A stretch of DNA of 64,000 nt from an uncultured Bacteroidia bacterium (GTDB lineage: Bacteria > Bacteroidota > Bacteroidia > Bacteroidales > UBA932). The stretch lies in assembly GCA_902782225.1 (NCBI GenBank), contig CACZMF010000014.1, positions 53,535 through 117,534 of the forward strand, read 5' to 3'. This document shows positions 32,432-40,859 of the stretch, piece by piece. The position numbers were made by a program, and so were the translations under genes. How positions within the stretch are numbered: position 1 is the stretch's first letter; each line of letters opens with the position of its first letter. The notes beneath the pieces were generated by a model, which was given only the letters and a program-made list of their open reading frames with translations, had not been told where the DNA came from and made no database searches.

Positions 32432-32432
32432 G

Positions 32433-33959
32433 ATGAAGCGTTCTTCCTTTCTGATGCTCGTGCTCGGCGTGCTGCTCGGGGCCGGTGTGGTGATGACTGC
32501 CAACCGTCTTTCCGAGAACCGCCGGCTGCTGAAGGTCCAGTATTCAGACTGGCGCAAGCTCAACCTGATCCTGCAGACCGTGGATGAGAACTACGTGGAT
32601 GAGGTGGACCGCGAAAAAGTCACCGAGGCCGCCGTGTCCGCCGCGCTCCAGGCCCTGGATCCGCATTCCATGTATATGCCGCCCCGGCGCCTGGAAGAGA
32701 CGGAAGAAGACCTTGCCGGCAACTTTTCCGGCATCGGAATCCAGTTCAACGTGCCCAACGACACCGCCGTGGTCATCGAGGTCATACCCGGAGGCCCGGC
32801 CGAGAAGCTGGGGATGCAGCCAGGAGACCGTCTGCTGAAGGTGGACACTACCTCGATAGCCGGCGTCTCTTTCCCGCAGGACAGCATGGTGCGCCGTATG
32901 AAGGGCCCTTCGGGGACGAAAGTCACCGTCACGGTAAAGCGCGGCTCCGAAGTGATACCGTTCGACATCACCAGGGCAAAGATTCCCACGCATTCTGTCG
33001 ACGCTGCGTTTATGGTCAATGACACCACGGCTTTCGTGCGCCTGAGCAAGTTCTCTCGCACTACTGCGGCCGAATTCCTGGATGCTGCCAAGGGTCTGCA
33101 GAAGCAGGGAATGAAGCACATGGTCGTGGACCTGCGCGACAACAGCGGCGGCTTCTTCGACCAGGCGCTGATACTCAGCAACTATTTCCTCCCGAAGAAC
33201 AAGCTCATCGTGTATATGGAGGGCCTGCACCGCAAGCGCGAGGAATACCACGCCGACGGCAAGGGCTTCCTGAAGGATGTCGGCCTCACGCTGCTGGTCT
33301 CCGACGGCAGTGCCTCTTCCAGCGAGATTTTCGCCGGCGCGATGCAGGACAACGGACGGGCGAAGCTGGTGGGCCGCCGCACCTTCGGCAAGGGCCTCGT
33401 GCAGGAGCCTGTGAACTTCACGGACGGCTCGGGAATAAGGCTCACCGTGGCTCGTTTCTACACCCCTTCCGGGCGCTGTATCCAGAAGCCGTATTCCGAT
33501 GACTATCAGTACGATATCTATAAACGCTACGAGAATGGCGAGATGGTGGCGGCAGACAGTATGCACGTCGACAACGGCGGAATTGTGCCCGACGTCTTCG
33601 TGCCTATCGACACCACCAAGGTCGAGTCTTTCTACATCAACTGCAACCGCAAGGCCACGACCATGCGCTTCGCCTCCGCCTATTTCGACGGCCACCGCAG
33701 CGAGCTTCAGGCGATAGACAGCTATCCCGAGCTGGTCCGCTATCTGGACAGGGCCGGTCTCGAAAAGGGCTTCCTTGCCTTTGCCAAGAAGCACGACGGG
33801 CTTGAGCCCACGGCCTCCGAGTGGCAGGTTGAGAAGACTTATATGATGACCCAGGTCCAGGCCCTCGTCGGCCGCTACAGCAAGCTCGGCGACAATGCCT
33901 TCTACCACCTCTACCTCCAGACCGACGACGTCTTCAAAGCCGCAATGGCGAATCTGTAG
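32433..33959 (+). CDS. C-terminal processing peptidase (S41)
   Basis: An N-terminal membrane anchor or signal (1-25) is followed by the N-domain (YVDEVDREKVTEAAVSAALQALDPHSMYM), a PDZ domain (about 85-175; GIGIQFNVPNDTAVVIEVIPGGPAEKLGMQPGDRL) and the S41 protease domain (about 190-370). The catalytic Ser lies in SDGSASSSEIF (near 293) and the Lys in RRTFGKGLVQ (near 318). A further C-terminal domain is present. It probably cuts periplasmic or envelope proteins. ATG 32433 is chosen because it restores the signal anchor. Confidence 0.94.
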   Translation: MKRSSFLMLVLGVLLGAGVVMTANRLSENRRLLKVQYSDWRKLNLILQTVDENYVDEVDREKVTEAAVSAALQALDPHSMYMPPRRLEETEEDLAGNFSGIGIQFNVPNDTAVVIEVIPGGPAEKLGMQPGDRLLKVDTTSIAGVSFPQDSMVRRMKGPSGTKVTVTVKRGSEVIPFDITRAKIPTHSVDAAFMVNDTTAFVRLSKFSRTTAAEFLDAAKGLQKQGMKHMVVDLRDNSGGFFDQALILSNYFLPKNKLIVYMEGLHRKREEYHADGKGFLKDVGLTLLVSDGSASSSEIFAGAMQDNGRAKLVGRRTFGKGLVQEPVNFTDGSGIRLTVARFYTPSGRCIQKPYSDDYQYDIYKRYENGEMVAADSMHVDNGGIVPDVFVPIDTTKVESFYINCNRKATTMRFASAYFDGHRSELQAIDSYPELVRYLDRAGLEKGFLAFAKKHDGLEPTASEWQVEKTYMMTQVQALVGRYSKLGDNAFYHLYLQTDDVFKAAMANL

Positions 33960-33969
33960 CTAATCTGCT

Positions 33970-34077
33970 GGGCAAGGTCAAATTATGTGGGGCAGACCTT
34001 GCCCGCGAATCATGCTTTGAGGCCCTTCTGTGGCACATCGCCGGGCAAGGTCCCAGCATTCTTTTTAGACCTTGCCC
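33970..34077 (+). repeat. Left 108-bp direct repeat with internal palindromes (REP-like)
   Basis: This unit carries GGGCAAGGTC twice, each followed by its inverted partner GACCTTGCCC, so it can form two hairpins. It matches the unit at 35471-35578 at 102 of 108 positions. The transposase gene on the minus strand ends 21 bases to its right. Confidence 0.92.
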
Positions 34078-34097
34078 GCAGGGGAAAGGGAGAGACA

Positions 34098-35039
34098 TTA
34101 CCCGCCGGGGCGAGGGCGGGACCGCAATCGCAGGGGAGCCAGAATGTGGGTGATTTCTTCGCGGCTGAGCCCGAAAGTCCTGGCCAGCTGGGGGACGGAG
34201 GTCTTCATAGTGCGATAGATATAGGGCAGGAGGCGGATCTTGCTTTGGACCGACAATCCGGATATGTCGCTTTGGAACCATCGGTTTGAGGTTTCATTGA
34301 CCTGCTTGAGAAACTCTCCATCGACCAGCATTGTCCTCGGAACGTCTACCAGCTTCCAGGTCATTTCGGAAGAGTTCTGGGATCCTATTACTTTCAGGAA
34401 AAAAGCGAGGTCGTTGTTGAATGCCTGTTCCAGGTATGTGTAGTCGCAAAAACTTGAGGGAATCAGCCTGCCGTCTTTGTCGAGCAGCCAGGGGACGTCG
34501 TCAAGATTGTCGCCCGTGTGCATGATATCCCTTCTTTGCCTTTTAGTCAATGACTTGACCGGGGTTGCTCCGGGGCAGTTCTTGTTCCTGAACATTGCGT
34601 TGAATCCCGACCATTTGTACTCGTTCACATTACATCCGTTGTCGAGGGCATTGCGGGGAATGTACGCCAGGGCATTGCGGACATACCAGTCGCTGTCCAG
34701 GGCAATGGCCTTTATGTCCACCCCCGCAAGAGTCCTTGACTGCCCGTATTTGTTCCTGAACCACATCGAGTACATGCGCTTCGCTTCCTGCCCATAGTCA
34801 TCGGCTTCAGTCTGCGAGCCAGCCAGCACGGCCACGTGGCAGTGGTTCGAGACCACTGTGTAGATGATGACGATGACATTCTTCCTCCTGGCGCAGATGC
34901 ACAGGATCTTCACCATGGCATCGTAGTCATCGTCATCCCTGTACAGGATCAGGCTTTCAAGACCTTTCATGCTTATGTGAAAAGGGAATACATAAGAAGC
35001 CCGGCCGTCCGGAAGCCTGCGGAGAACACTCCGTTTCAT
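34098..35039 (-). CDS. REP-associated Y1 transposase (RAYT, TnpA_REP-like)
   Basis: The 313-residue protein is a HUH-type single-strand transposase. The HUH motif reads SNHCHVAV with His66 and His68. The later NALAYIPRNALDNGCN...EYKWSG stretch corresponds to the region holding the catalytic Tyr in the family. RAYTs act on REP palindromes, and this one is flanked by two copies of a 108-bp palindromic unit. The C-terminus has an added HTH-like segment (LARTFGLSREEITHI). It starts one base after the stop of a 117-residue gene, indicating tight coupling. Confidence 0.85.
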   Translation of the reverse strand: MKRSVLRRLPDGRASYVFPFHISMKGLESLILYRDDDDYDAMVKILCICARRKNVIVIIYTVVSNHCHVAVLAGSQTEADDYGQEAKRMYSMWFRNKYGQSRTLAGVDIKAIALDSDWYVRNALAYIPRNALDNGCNVNEYKWSGFNAMFRNKNCPGATPVKSLTKRQRRDIMHTGDNLDDVPWLLDKDGRLIPSSFCDYTYLEQAFNNDLAFFLKVIGSQNSSEMTWKLVDVPRTMLVDGEFLKQVNETSNRWFQSDISGLSVQSKIRLLPYIYRTMKTSVPQLARTFGLSREEITHILAPLRLRSRPRPGG

Positions 35040-35040
35040 T

Positions 35041-35394
35041 TCAACAGGACATTTTTGGCGGTTGTACTCCAGGACCGAAGGTGATTACCTTTCCGCCTCT
35101 TCTTTCTATTTCTTTCTGTGCTTCCAACCTTGCTTTGGCCAGGCCTGCCGATTCCTTGTCCAGCATTTTAATAATTCCCTTTCTGTCGGCACAAACGGAT
35201 AAGTCAGCGATGGTCAACGCCCTTATCATGGCAATGACCGCGTTTTCATTGCCGCCCCACAAGGTCGTGAGCATGGCAAATGATGCACCTGCGATGACAT
35301 CGATAATAGCATCTGGGTTGGAGTCGGGGTCAAAATCGGTTTCAAACCGGAAATCGTGGTCTCCGTAACGGAGAACTTTAAGAACTGTTTTCAT
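35041..35394 (-). CDS. Small partner gene of the RAYT, function unknown
   Basis: The 117-residue protein starts MKTVLKVLRYGDHDFRFETDF, has a hydrophobic helical core (DVIAGASFAMLTTLWG, VIAMIRALTIADLS), and ends in a basic helix and a short KVITFGPGVQPPKMSC tail. No signal peptide is seen. It is the first gene of the RAYT operon, with its own full promoter, and its stop is one base from the RAYT start. No family is recognised. It may regulate or assist transposition. Confidence 0.72.
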   Translation of the reverse strand: MKTVLKVLRYGDHDFRFETDFDPDSNPDAIIDVIAGASFAMLTTLWGGNENAVIAMIRALTIADLSVCADRKGIIKMLDKESAGLAKARLEAQKEIERRGGKVITFGPGVQPPKMSC

Positions 35395-35421
35395 AGTCAA
35401 AAAAGTTTAAATTAACTTGGG

Positions 35422-35452
35422 CAAACTTAGCAAAAACTCTGCGAATTGCCAA
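35422..35452 (-). promoter_or_regulatory. Promoter of the RAYT operon
   Basis: On the minus strand TTG (35452-35450), 20 bp, TAAGTTTG (35429-35422), a full consensus, 28 bases before the start codon. Confidence 0.75.
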
Positions 35453-35470
35453 GATAATTCAGCGCAAATC

Positions 35471-35578
35471 GGGCAAGGTCTAATTATGTGTGGCAGACCT
35501 TGCCCGCGAATCAGGCTTTTAGGCCCTTCTGAGGCACATCGCCGGGCAAGGTCCCGGCATTCTTTTTAGACCTTGCCC
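35471..35578 (+). repeat. Right 108-bp direct repeat with internal palindromes (REP-like)
   Basis: Same orientation, length and double GGGCAAGGTC/GACCTTGCCC architecture as the left copy at 33970-34077. Six mismatches are spread over the unit, so the copies are not a recent perfect duplication. Confidence 0.92.
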
Positions 35579-35662
35579 ACGGGGGATGACGGGATCACGT
35601 CCGCGGGGGCTCCTGCTGTCCCTGGGACACCGTGGCACCTGGGGAACCGGGGGCTACGGGGG

Positions 35663-36376
35663 CTACTGGGCGATGAACTGGTATACGATGTTGCCGGTCT
35701 GGCGGGCGGGGGCGGTGGTGGAGGCGGAGAAGCGGCTGAGGCGGGCGGCGCGGATGGCGAAGGAGCGGAGGCAGCCGTCGGGGCTGGACACGTTCTCATC
35801 CACCTTTGCAGCCACCACGGTGCCGCTGTTGTCCACGGTGATCAGCACCGTGACTTCCCCGGCGCCCATGCAGCGGTAGGCGGGGATGGACAGTTTGCTG
35901 GCTTTACGGCCCTCGAGGAAATAAGACACTACCGACGGGCCGCTGTAGGCCTTCTGCTCCTGCTTCTTGTCGCCGTCCTTGCTGGGAATATTGGCTGTGA
36001 AGCCGTCGTCCGGCACTTCGAAACCGCCCTGAAGCTCGCGCGCTAGCCGTTCGGCATCCTTGTAGAGCTGGTCGGCGTCGGTGCCCCGGTCGTCCTTGAG
36101 CGCAGCCCTGTCCACGGCCACGTTGCGGTAGCCGCCGGCGGCGGCCCCCAGTTCACGCTGAAGCTTCTCGCTTATTGCCTGTTGGAATTCCGCCTCCTGC
36201 TGCAGGCGCTCCACCTCTGCCTGGAGGCGTTCAAGCTCCTCCAGCTTGCTGAAATCGAGGACGAAAGAATTCTCGCTCTGCAGCGAGAAGCCCAGGGTAG
36301 TGGCAAGCAGGACTATAATCACCGCAAGATGAATGATTACGGTGGTATATAGTCCTGCCTTGTCCTCCTGTTTCAC
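35663..36376 (-). CDS. tonB: TonB-like energy transducer
   Basis: The protein has a short cytoplasmic start, one membrane helix (about 10-31; TTVIIHLAVIIVLLATTLGF), a long charged coiled-coil periplasmic region (45-95) and a C-terminal domain (SIPAYRCMGAGEVTVLITVDNSGTVVAAKV...) of the TonB fold. It transfers proton-motive energy from ExbB/ExbD to outer-membrane receptors. It is the last gene of asnS-udk-tonB; ExbB/D genes lie upstream on the same strand beyond a terminator. Confidence 0.85.
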   Translation of the reverse strand: MKQEDKAGLYTTVIIHLAVIIVLLATTLGFSLQSENSFVLDFSKLEELERLQAEVERLQQEAEFQQAISEKLQRELGAAAGGYRNVAVDRAALKDDRGTDADQLYKDAERLARELQGGFEVPDDGFTANIPSKDGDKKQEQKAYSGPSVVSYFLEGRKASKLSIPAYRCMGAGEVTVLITVDNSGTVVAAKVDENVSSPDGCLRSFAIRAARLSRFSASTTAPARQTGNIVYQFIAQ

Positions 36377-36378
36377 AA

Positions 36379-36990
36379 TTATTTAATATACTTCTCGACC
36401 GTGGCGGTGATGATGTCGATCGCCACCTTGTTGTGGCCTCCCTGGGGGATGATTATGTCGGCGTAGCGCTTGCTGGGCTCGATGAACTGAAGGTACATCG
36501 GCTTCACGGTGCGGCTGTAGCGCTCGATGACCCAGTGGACGTCTTTGCCGCGCTCGGTGATGTCGCGCTCCATCACGCGCATCAGGCGGTCATCGTCGTC
36601 GGCGTCCACGAAGATCTTGATATCCATCTGGTCGCGGAGTTTCTTGCAGGTGAAGATCAGGATGCCTTCGATGATGATCACGTCTGCCGGCTCCACCAGT
36701 TTGGTCTCAGTCTTCGAGCGGGTGCAGGAGATGAAGGAGTAGATGGGCTGCTGGACGGCCTTTCCGCTCTTGAGCTCGCGGAGCTGGCTGCAGAGCAGGT
36801 CCCATTCAATCGCGTCGGGGTGGTCGAAATTGTGGACCCTCTTCTCCTCGTCGGTGAGGTCGCTGGAATCCTTGTAGTAGGAGTCCTGCGGCACCACGAC
36901 CACTTTCTTGCCTTCGAGTTTTTCCGTGATGGCCTTGACCACCGTCGTCTTGCCGGAACCCGAACCCCCGGCGATGCCAATGACTAACAT
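36379..36990 (-). CDS. udk: Uridine kinase
   Basis: The enzyme phosphorylates uridine and cytidine. The P-loop is GGSGSGKTT at residues 8-16, with the family motifs PQDSYYKD, NFDHPDA and IIEGILIF following. The start at 36990 is chosen because it gives the canonical beginning MLVIGIAGGSGSGK; the upstream extension overlaps asnS. Its start is one base after the asnS stop. Confidence 0.95.
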   Translation of the reverse strand: MLVIGIAGGSGSGKTTVVKAITEKLEGKKVVVVPQDSYYKDSSDLTDEEKRVHNFDHPDAIEWDLLCSQLRELKSGKAVQQPIYSFISCTRSKTETKLVEPADVIIIEGILIFTCKKLRDQMDIKIFVDADDDDRLMRVMERDITERGKDVHWVIERYSRTVKPMYLQFIEPSKRYADIIIPQGGHNKVAIDIITATVEKYIK

Positions 36991-36991
36991 A

Positions 36992-38392
36992 TTAAAATTC
37001 AGCGTTTTTCGGTGTGCGCGGGAAAGGAATGACGTCACGGATGTTCTGCATTCCGGTCACGAAGAGCAGCAGCCTCTCGAAGCCGAGGCCGAAGCCGCTG
37101 TGGGGGCAGGAGCCGAAACGACGGGTGTCGATGTACCACTCGAGGTTGCGGCGGCTCATTCCGAGTTCGTCGATGCGGGATTCGAGCTTCTGCAGGTCGG
37201 CCTCGCGCTCGCTTCCTCCGATGATCTCGCCGATCTTCGGGAAGAGCACGTCCATGGCGCGGACGGTCTTGCCGTCTTCGTTCTGCTTCATGTAGAAGGC
37301 CTTGATGTCCTTGGGATAGCCGGTCAGGATGACGGGCTTGCCAAAGTGCTTCTCCACGAGGTAGCGCTCGTGCTCGCTCTGGAGATCCACCCCCCAGGAC
37401 ACGGGATACTCGAACTGCACGCCGTTCCTGACGGCCTCTTCGAGTATCTTGATGCCTTCGGTGTATTCGAGGCGCACGAACTCTGTGCCGATGACGCTCT
37501 GCAGACGCTCGATAAGCTCCGGATCGTAGCGGTCGCTCAGGAACTTCACGTCGTCGTAGCAGTTGTCGAGGGCGTACTTGACAAGGTGCTTGATGAAGTC
37601 CTCGGCGAGGTCCATATTGTCCTTGATGTCGTAGAACGCCATTTCGGGCTCGATCATCCAGAACTCGGCAAGGTGCCTCGGGGTGTTGGAGTTCTCGGCC
37701 CTGAAGGTCGGCCCGAAGGTGTAGATTTCGCCGAGAGCCGTGGCTCCGAGTTCGCCTTCAAGCTGGCCGCTGACGGTCAGGCTTGTCTGCTTGCCGAAGA
37801 AATCCTTGCTGAAATCGGGGCGGCCCTTCTTGTCTTTGGGCACGTTCTCGAGGGGAAGGGTGGTCACCTGGAACATCTGCCCTGCGCCTTCGGCGTCGGA
37901 GGCGGTGATGAGGGGGGTGTTGAGGTAGACGAAGCCCCTGGAATGGAAGTACTCGTGGATGGCGAAGGCCATCTGGCTGCGGAGTCTCAGGATAGCGCCA
38001 AAGGTGTTGGTGCGCGGGCGCATATGGGCCACGGTCCTGAGATATTCAAAAGAGGTATCTTTCTTCTGGAGAGGGTAGCGCATGGGATCGCACTCGCCGT
38101 AGACCGTGATCTCCGATGCCCGGATTTCGACAGCCTGGCCGCTGCCCACAGATTCGACAAGTCTGCCGCGCACGCCAATGCAGGCGCCGGTGCTTATCTT
38201 CGACAGGACCGCTTCAGTCTCAGGGTTCTTATCCACCACTATCTGGATGTTCTTGATGGTGGAGCCGTCGTTCAGGGCTATGAACGCTATCTCTTTGTTG
38301 CCTCTCTTTGTCCTCACCCATCCTTTGGCGAGGACTTCTTCGCCTGCTGCCATAACCAGCAGGTCCTTCACTTTTCTTCGAGTAATTTCCAT
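36992..38392 (-). CDS. asnS: Asparaginyl-tRNA synthetase
   Basis: This class II synthetase charges tRNA-Asn. An OB-fold anticodon-binding domain comes first ([21 protein letters not shown]). The class II catalytic domain has motif 2 ([22 protein letters not shown]) and motif 3 ([15 protein letters not shown]). The length of 466 residues fits AsnRS. It is cotranscribed with udk and tonB. No clear promoter is seen between it and the upstream ExbD terminator. Confidence 0.97.
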   Translation of the reverse strand: MEITRRKVKDLLVMAAGEEVLAKGWVRTKRGNKEIAFIALNDGSTIKNIQIVVDKNPETEAVLSKISTGACIGVRGRLVESVGSGQAVEIRASEITVYGECDPMRYPLQKKDTSFEYLRTVAHMRPRTNTFGAILRLRSQMAFAIHEYFHSRGFVYLNTPLITASDAEGAGQMFQVTTLPLENVPKDKKGRPDFSKDFFGKQTSLTVSGQLEGELGATALGEIYTFGPTFRAENSNTPRHLAEFWMIEPEMAFYDIKDNMDLAEDFIKHLVKYALDNCYDDVKFLSDRYDPELIERLQSVIGTEFVRLEYTEGIKILEEAVRNGVQFEYPVSWGVDLQSEHERYLVEKHFGKPVILTGYPKDIKAFYMKQNEDGKTVRAMDVLFPKIGEIIGGSEREADLQKLESRIDELGMSRRNLEWYIDTRRFGSCPHSGFGLGFERLLLFVTGMQNIRDVIPFPRTPKNAEF

Positions 38393-38408
38393 TGTCTTGT
38401 ATGTTCCT

Positions 38409-38443
38409 TAAAAAAAGCAGCCGGCCCTCTCAGGCCGGCTGCC
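38409..38443 (-). terminator. Rho-independent terminator of the exb cluster
   Basis: On the minus strand GCAGCCGGCC pairs with GGCCGGCTGC, followed by seven T residues. It ends the exbB-exbD transcript ahead of asnS. Confidence 0.88.
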
Positions 38444-38463
38444 CTATCGCTTGACCGGCTCCT

Positions 38464-38934
38464 TTATTTGCCGGCCTTTCGTGCAGAGTACATAATCTTC
38501 AGCGCGGAGCATCGTCTCAGCTCCTGCTTCACGTCGGTAATGATACCCATTCTGACGTCCTGGTCGGCCCTGATGCTGACGGTCATGAACTGACGGTCGC
38601 TCTCTTTCATGGACTCACGCTCGGCAGCCACGAAGTCGCGGATGTCGTCGGTGGTCTTGAAGGAGTCGTTCAGCTGGATACGGGCCTCCGTACCGTACAT
38701 TGCCTGCAGTGACTTGATCGGAGTACCGATGTTGATGTAGGAGTTGAGATCCTTGCGCTCGAGCTTCACGACTTCGGAAGCTTCGGGGATCTTCACCATC
38801 ACCTTGTTTTCGGTCTCACGCATCTGCGTGGTCACCATGAAGAAGAACAGGAGCATGAACACGATATCGGACAGAGAGCTGCTGGTCATGGCCGGCACCT
38901 CTTTCTTATTATTGCTTCCTCCGAATTTTGACAT
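38464..38934 (-). CDS. exbD: ExbD-type biopolymer transport protein
   Basis: One N-terminal transmembrane helix holds the family's proton-path Asp (TSSSLSDIVFMLLFFFMVTT; Asp near residue 23), followed by a periplasmic domain of about 120 residues. It works with ExbB and TonB in the inner membrane. This is the second of two adjacent, different exbD genes, a common arrangement in Bacteroidetes. Confidence 0.9.
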   Translation of the reverse strand: MSKFGGSNNKKEVPAMTSSSLSDIVFMLLFFFMVTTQMRETENKVMVKIPEASEVVKLERKDLNSYINIGTPIKSLQAMYGTEARIQLNDSFKTTDDIRDFVAAERESMKESDRQFMTVSIRADQDVRMGIITDVKQELRRCSALKIMYSARKAGK

Positions 38935-38951
38935 AATTGTATCCTCCTGTA

Positions 38952-39533
38952 TTATCTTCTGCGGCCCACATCCTTAGGCTCTGCCTCGGAAATGAACTGA
39001 GGCACTGCTTTCTTGACTACGCCCTGTTCGTCTTCCGTGAGCAGTGCAAACGACTTTCCGTACTGCTTCCTGGAGAAGTCTTCACGGAGTTCGTTGACTG
39101 CCTTCACGAGTTCGTTCTGGACGGCGATGTAGGCCTGGTAACTGGTACCACGGTCGTTCTGAAGGGAGATGATACCCTTTGAGACGGGGTAGTCTCCGAG
39201 ACCCTCAATGTTCTGGATCTCCTTCTCGGGGAGGTTCGGATCATTGGCGGGGTTGGTCAGAAATTCTTTGATCTTGTCTTTAAGCTGGCTGACGTCGATG
39301 GGCTCGCTACCGGCAAGGATTCTATCGGCCGAATTGATCTTCACCTGGATGATGTTGCGGCGATTGACCTTCTGGTCCTCCACTTTCTGATCTTTGTCCG
39401 GCATGGGAGGAAGACGGCGGCTGAGGCCGGTCTGGCTGCCCATGGTCGTGGTCATCAGGAAGTAGCACAGCAGCAGGAACGCGATGTCCGCGGTCGAGCT
39501 GGTGTTCATTGCTGGTACTTTCTTCTTGCCCAT
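38952..39533 (-). CDS. exbD: ExbD-type biopolymer transport protein (first copy)
   Basis: The helix near the start holds the conserved Asp (NTSSTADIAFLLLCYFLMTTTM; Asp near 16). A longer periplasmic region (193 residues total) follows. It shares only the helix pattern with the next ExbD, so the two probably form a heteromeric complex with one ExbB. It lies two bases after the 142-residue membrane protein gene. Confidence 0.9.
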   Translation of the reverse strand: MGKKKVPAMNTSSTADIAFLLLCYFLMTTTMGSQTGLSRRLPPMPDKDQKVEDQKVNRRNIIQVKINSADRILAGSEPIDVSQLKDKIKEFLTNPANDPNLPEKEIQNIEGLGDYPVSKGIISLQNDRGTSYQAYIAVQNELVKAVNELREDFSRKQYGKSFALLTEDEQGVVKKAVPQFISEAEPKDVGRRR

Positions 39534-39535
39534 AA

Positions 39536-39964
39536 TTATTTCTTGCTAGCTATGGCCATACGGATCTCGCCAACGATGATTGCCAGGATGGCTGCACCGC
39601 CTGCGATGTATGTGAGATTAAGAATGGTATCTGTGAGCTTGAGGGTGCCTCCGGTCACAGGCGCACCTGTATAGCCGATTGCGGGGTCGCCCTTCGCCAG
39701 CAAATAGGCGATGAAGCAAAGCGCTGCCACTCCCAGAATCACGATGCCAATCTTGACAAGGCTCTTCGGGTTGTTCTTGGCACCCACGATAAGACCGATG
39801 ATGATGCAGCAGAAGATTGCCAGACCAAGCATCGCGTAGGTCCAATAGAGCAGGATGTCCACAGCGTTGCCCTCGAAGCCCCTGGAGAAGCCCCAGATCA
39901 GGAGAGCCACGCTGATGACAATCAGCGCTATCATGCCCCATTTGATTATTTTATTGAGTTTCAT
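39536..39964 (-). CDS. Four-helix membrane protein of the exb cluster
   Basis: The 142-residue protein has about four transmembrane helices (17-27, 40-62, 71-90, 112-132). Proteins of this type sit between exbB and exbD in many Bacteroidetes genomes; their role in the TonB motor is not established. Spacing to both neighbours is short, so they are co-transcribed. Confidence 0.8.
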   Translation of the reverse strand: MKLNKIIKWGMIALIVISVALLIWGFSRGFEGNAVDILLYWTYAMLGLAIFCCIIIGLIVGAKNNPKSLVKIGIVILGVAALCFIAYLLAKGDPAIGYTGAPVTGGTLKLTDTILNLTYIAGGAAILAIIVGEIRMAIASKK

Positions 39965-39982
39965 AATCTAATGGTGTCTAAT

Positions 39983-40777
39983 TTATTTCTTCTCGTTGTA
40001 TTTGGTCAGAAGGTCGATCAGGCAGATCGAGGAATCCTCCATGTCGATGGTCAGGCCGTCGATCTTGGCGAGGATATAGTTGTAGAACACCTGGAGAATC
40101 ATGGCGACGATCAAACCGCCCACGGTGGTGATAAGGGCTATCTTCATACCGCCGGCCACAACGTTCGGGGAGATGTCACCTGCTGCCTGGATGGCATCGA
40201 AGGCGTTGATCATACCGATAACGGTACCGAGGAATCCGAGGGACGGGGCGATGGCGATGAAGAGGGAAATCCAGCTGAGACCGTTCTCCATCTCGCTCAT
40301 CTGCACGGAACCGTAGGAAACGACGGTCTTCTCGACCACATCGACACCCTGGTCGTAGCGGAGGAGACCCTGATAGAAGATGGATGCGACGGGACCGCGG
40401 GTCTCGCGGCAGACCTTCTTGGCTTCTTCGACACCGCCTTCCTCAAGAGCCTTCTCGACATTGGCGAGGAGCTTCTTGGTGTTGGACTTCGAGAAAGTGA
40501 GGTAGAGGATACGCTCGATTGCAAGAGCGAGACCGATGATCAAGCAGATGATGATCAGGGACATAAAGCCTGCACCACCTTCGATGAACTTGGTCTTGAG
40601 AGCCTGGTGGAGGGGGACTTCCTCGCCGGTACCGCCAAGAAGATCGGCGGCGCTCATCTCTGCGGGAGCTGTTGCAACTTCCTCAGCGGGGGCGGCTTCG
40701 CCGTCCTGTGCGGATGCGGTGTTTGCAGTGAAGGCCATCAAGCCTGCGACTGCCAGAAAAATGAAAAACTTTTTCAT
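39983..40777 (-). CDS. exbB: ExbB/TolQ-type proton channel protein
   Basis: A signal peptide (1-24) and an acidic Ala-rich periplasmic stretch precede three membrane helices typical of MotA/TolQ/ExbB (GFMSLIIICLIIGLALAIER; WISLFIAIAPSLGFLGTVIGMINAF; KIALITTVGGLIVAMILQVFYNYI). It drives TonB with proton flow. It is the first gene of the exb cluster, with a promoter upstream. Confidence 0.92.
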   Translation of the reverse strand: MKKFFIFLAVAGLMAFTANTASAQDGEAAPAEEVATAPAEMSAADLLGGTGEEVPLHQALKTKFIEGGAGFMSLIIICLIIGLALAIERILYLTFSKSNTKKLLANVEKALEEGGVEEAKKVCRETRGPVASIFYQGLLRYDQGVDVVEKTVVSYGSVQMSEMENGLSWISLFIAIAPSLGFLGTVIGMINAFDAIQAAGDISPNVVAGGMKIALITTVGGLIVAMILQVFYNYILAKIDGLTIDMEDSSICLIDLLTKYNEKK

Positions 40778-40826
40778 AAATTTTAGATGATGTATTAGTT
40801 ATAAATTAATTTCCTGCGAAATCGGT

Positions 40827-40856
40827 GCAATTTAGCAAAAAAAATTCATTAGTCAA
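40827..40856 (-). promoter_or_regulatory. Promoter of the exb cluster
   Basis: On the minus strand TTG (40856-40854), 19 bp, TAAATTGC (40834-40827), close to the -7 consensus. The leader is about 45 nt. Confidence 0.6.
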
Positions 40857-40859
40857 TAC

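Noticed and set aside
36908-38593. 561-codon plus-strand frame over udk and asnS
   Set aside because: Both minus-strand genes are certain by motif. The plus frame is a composition shadow.
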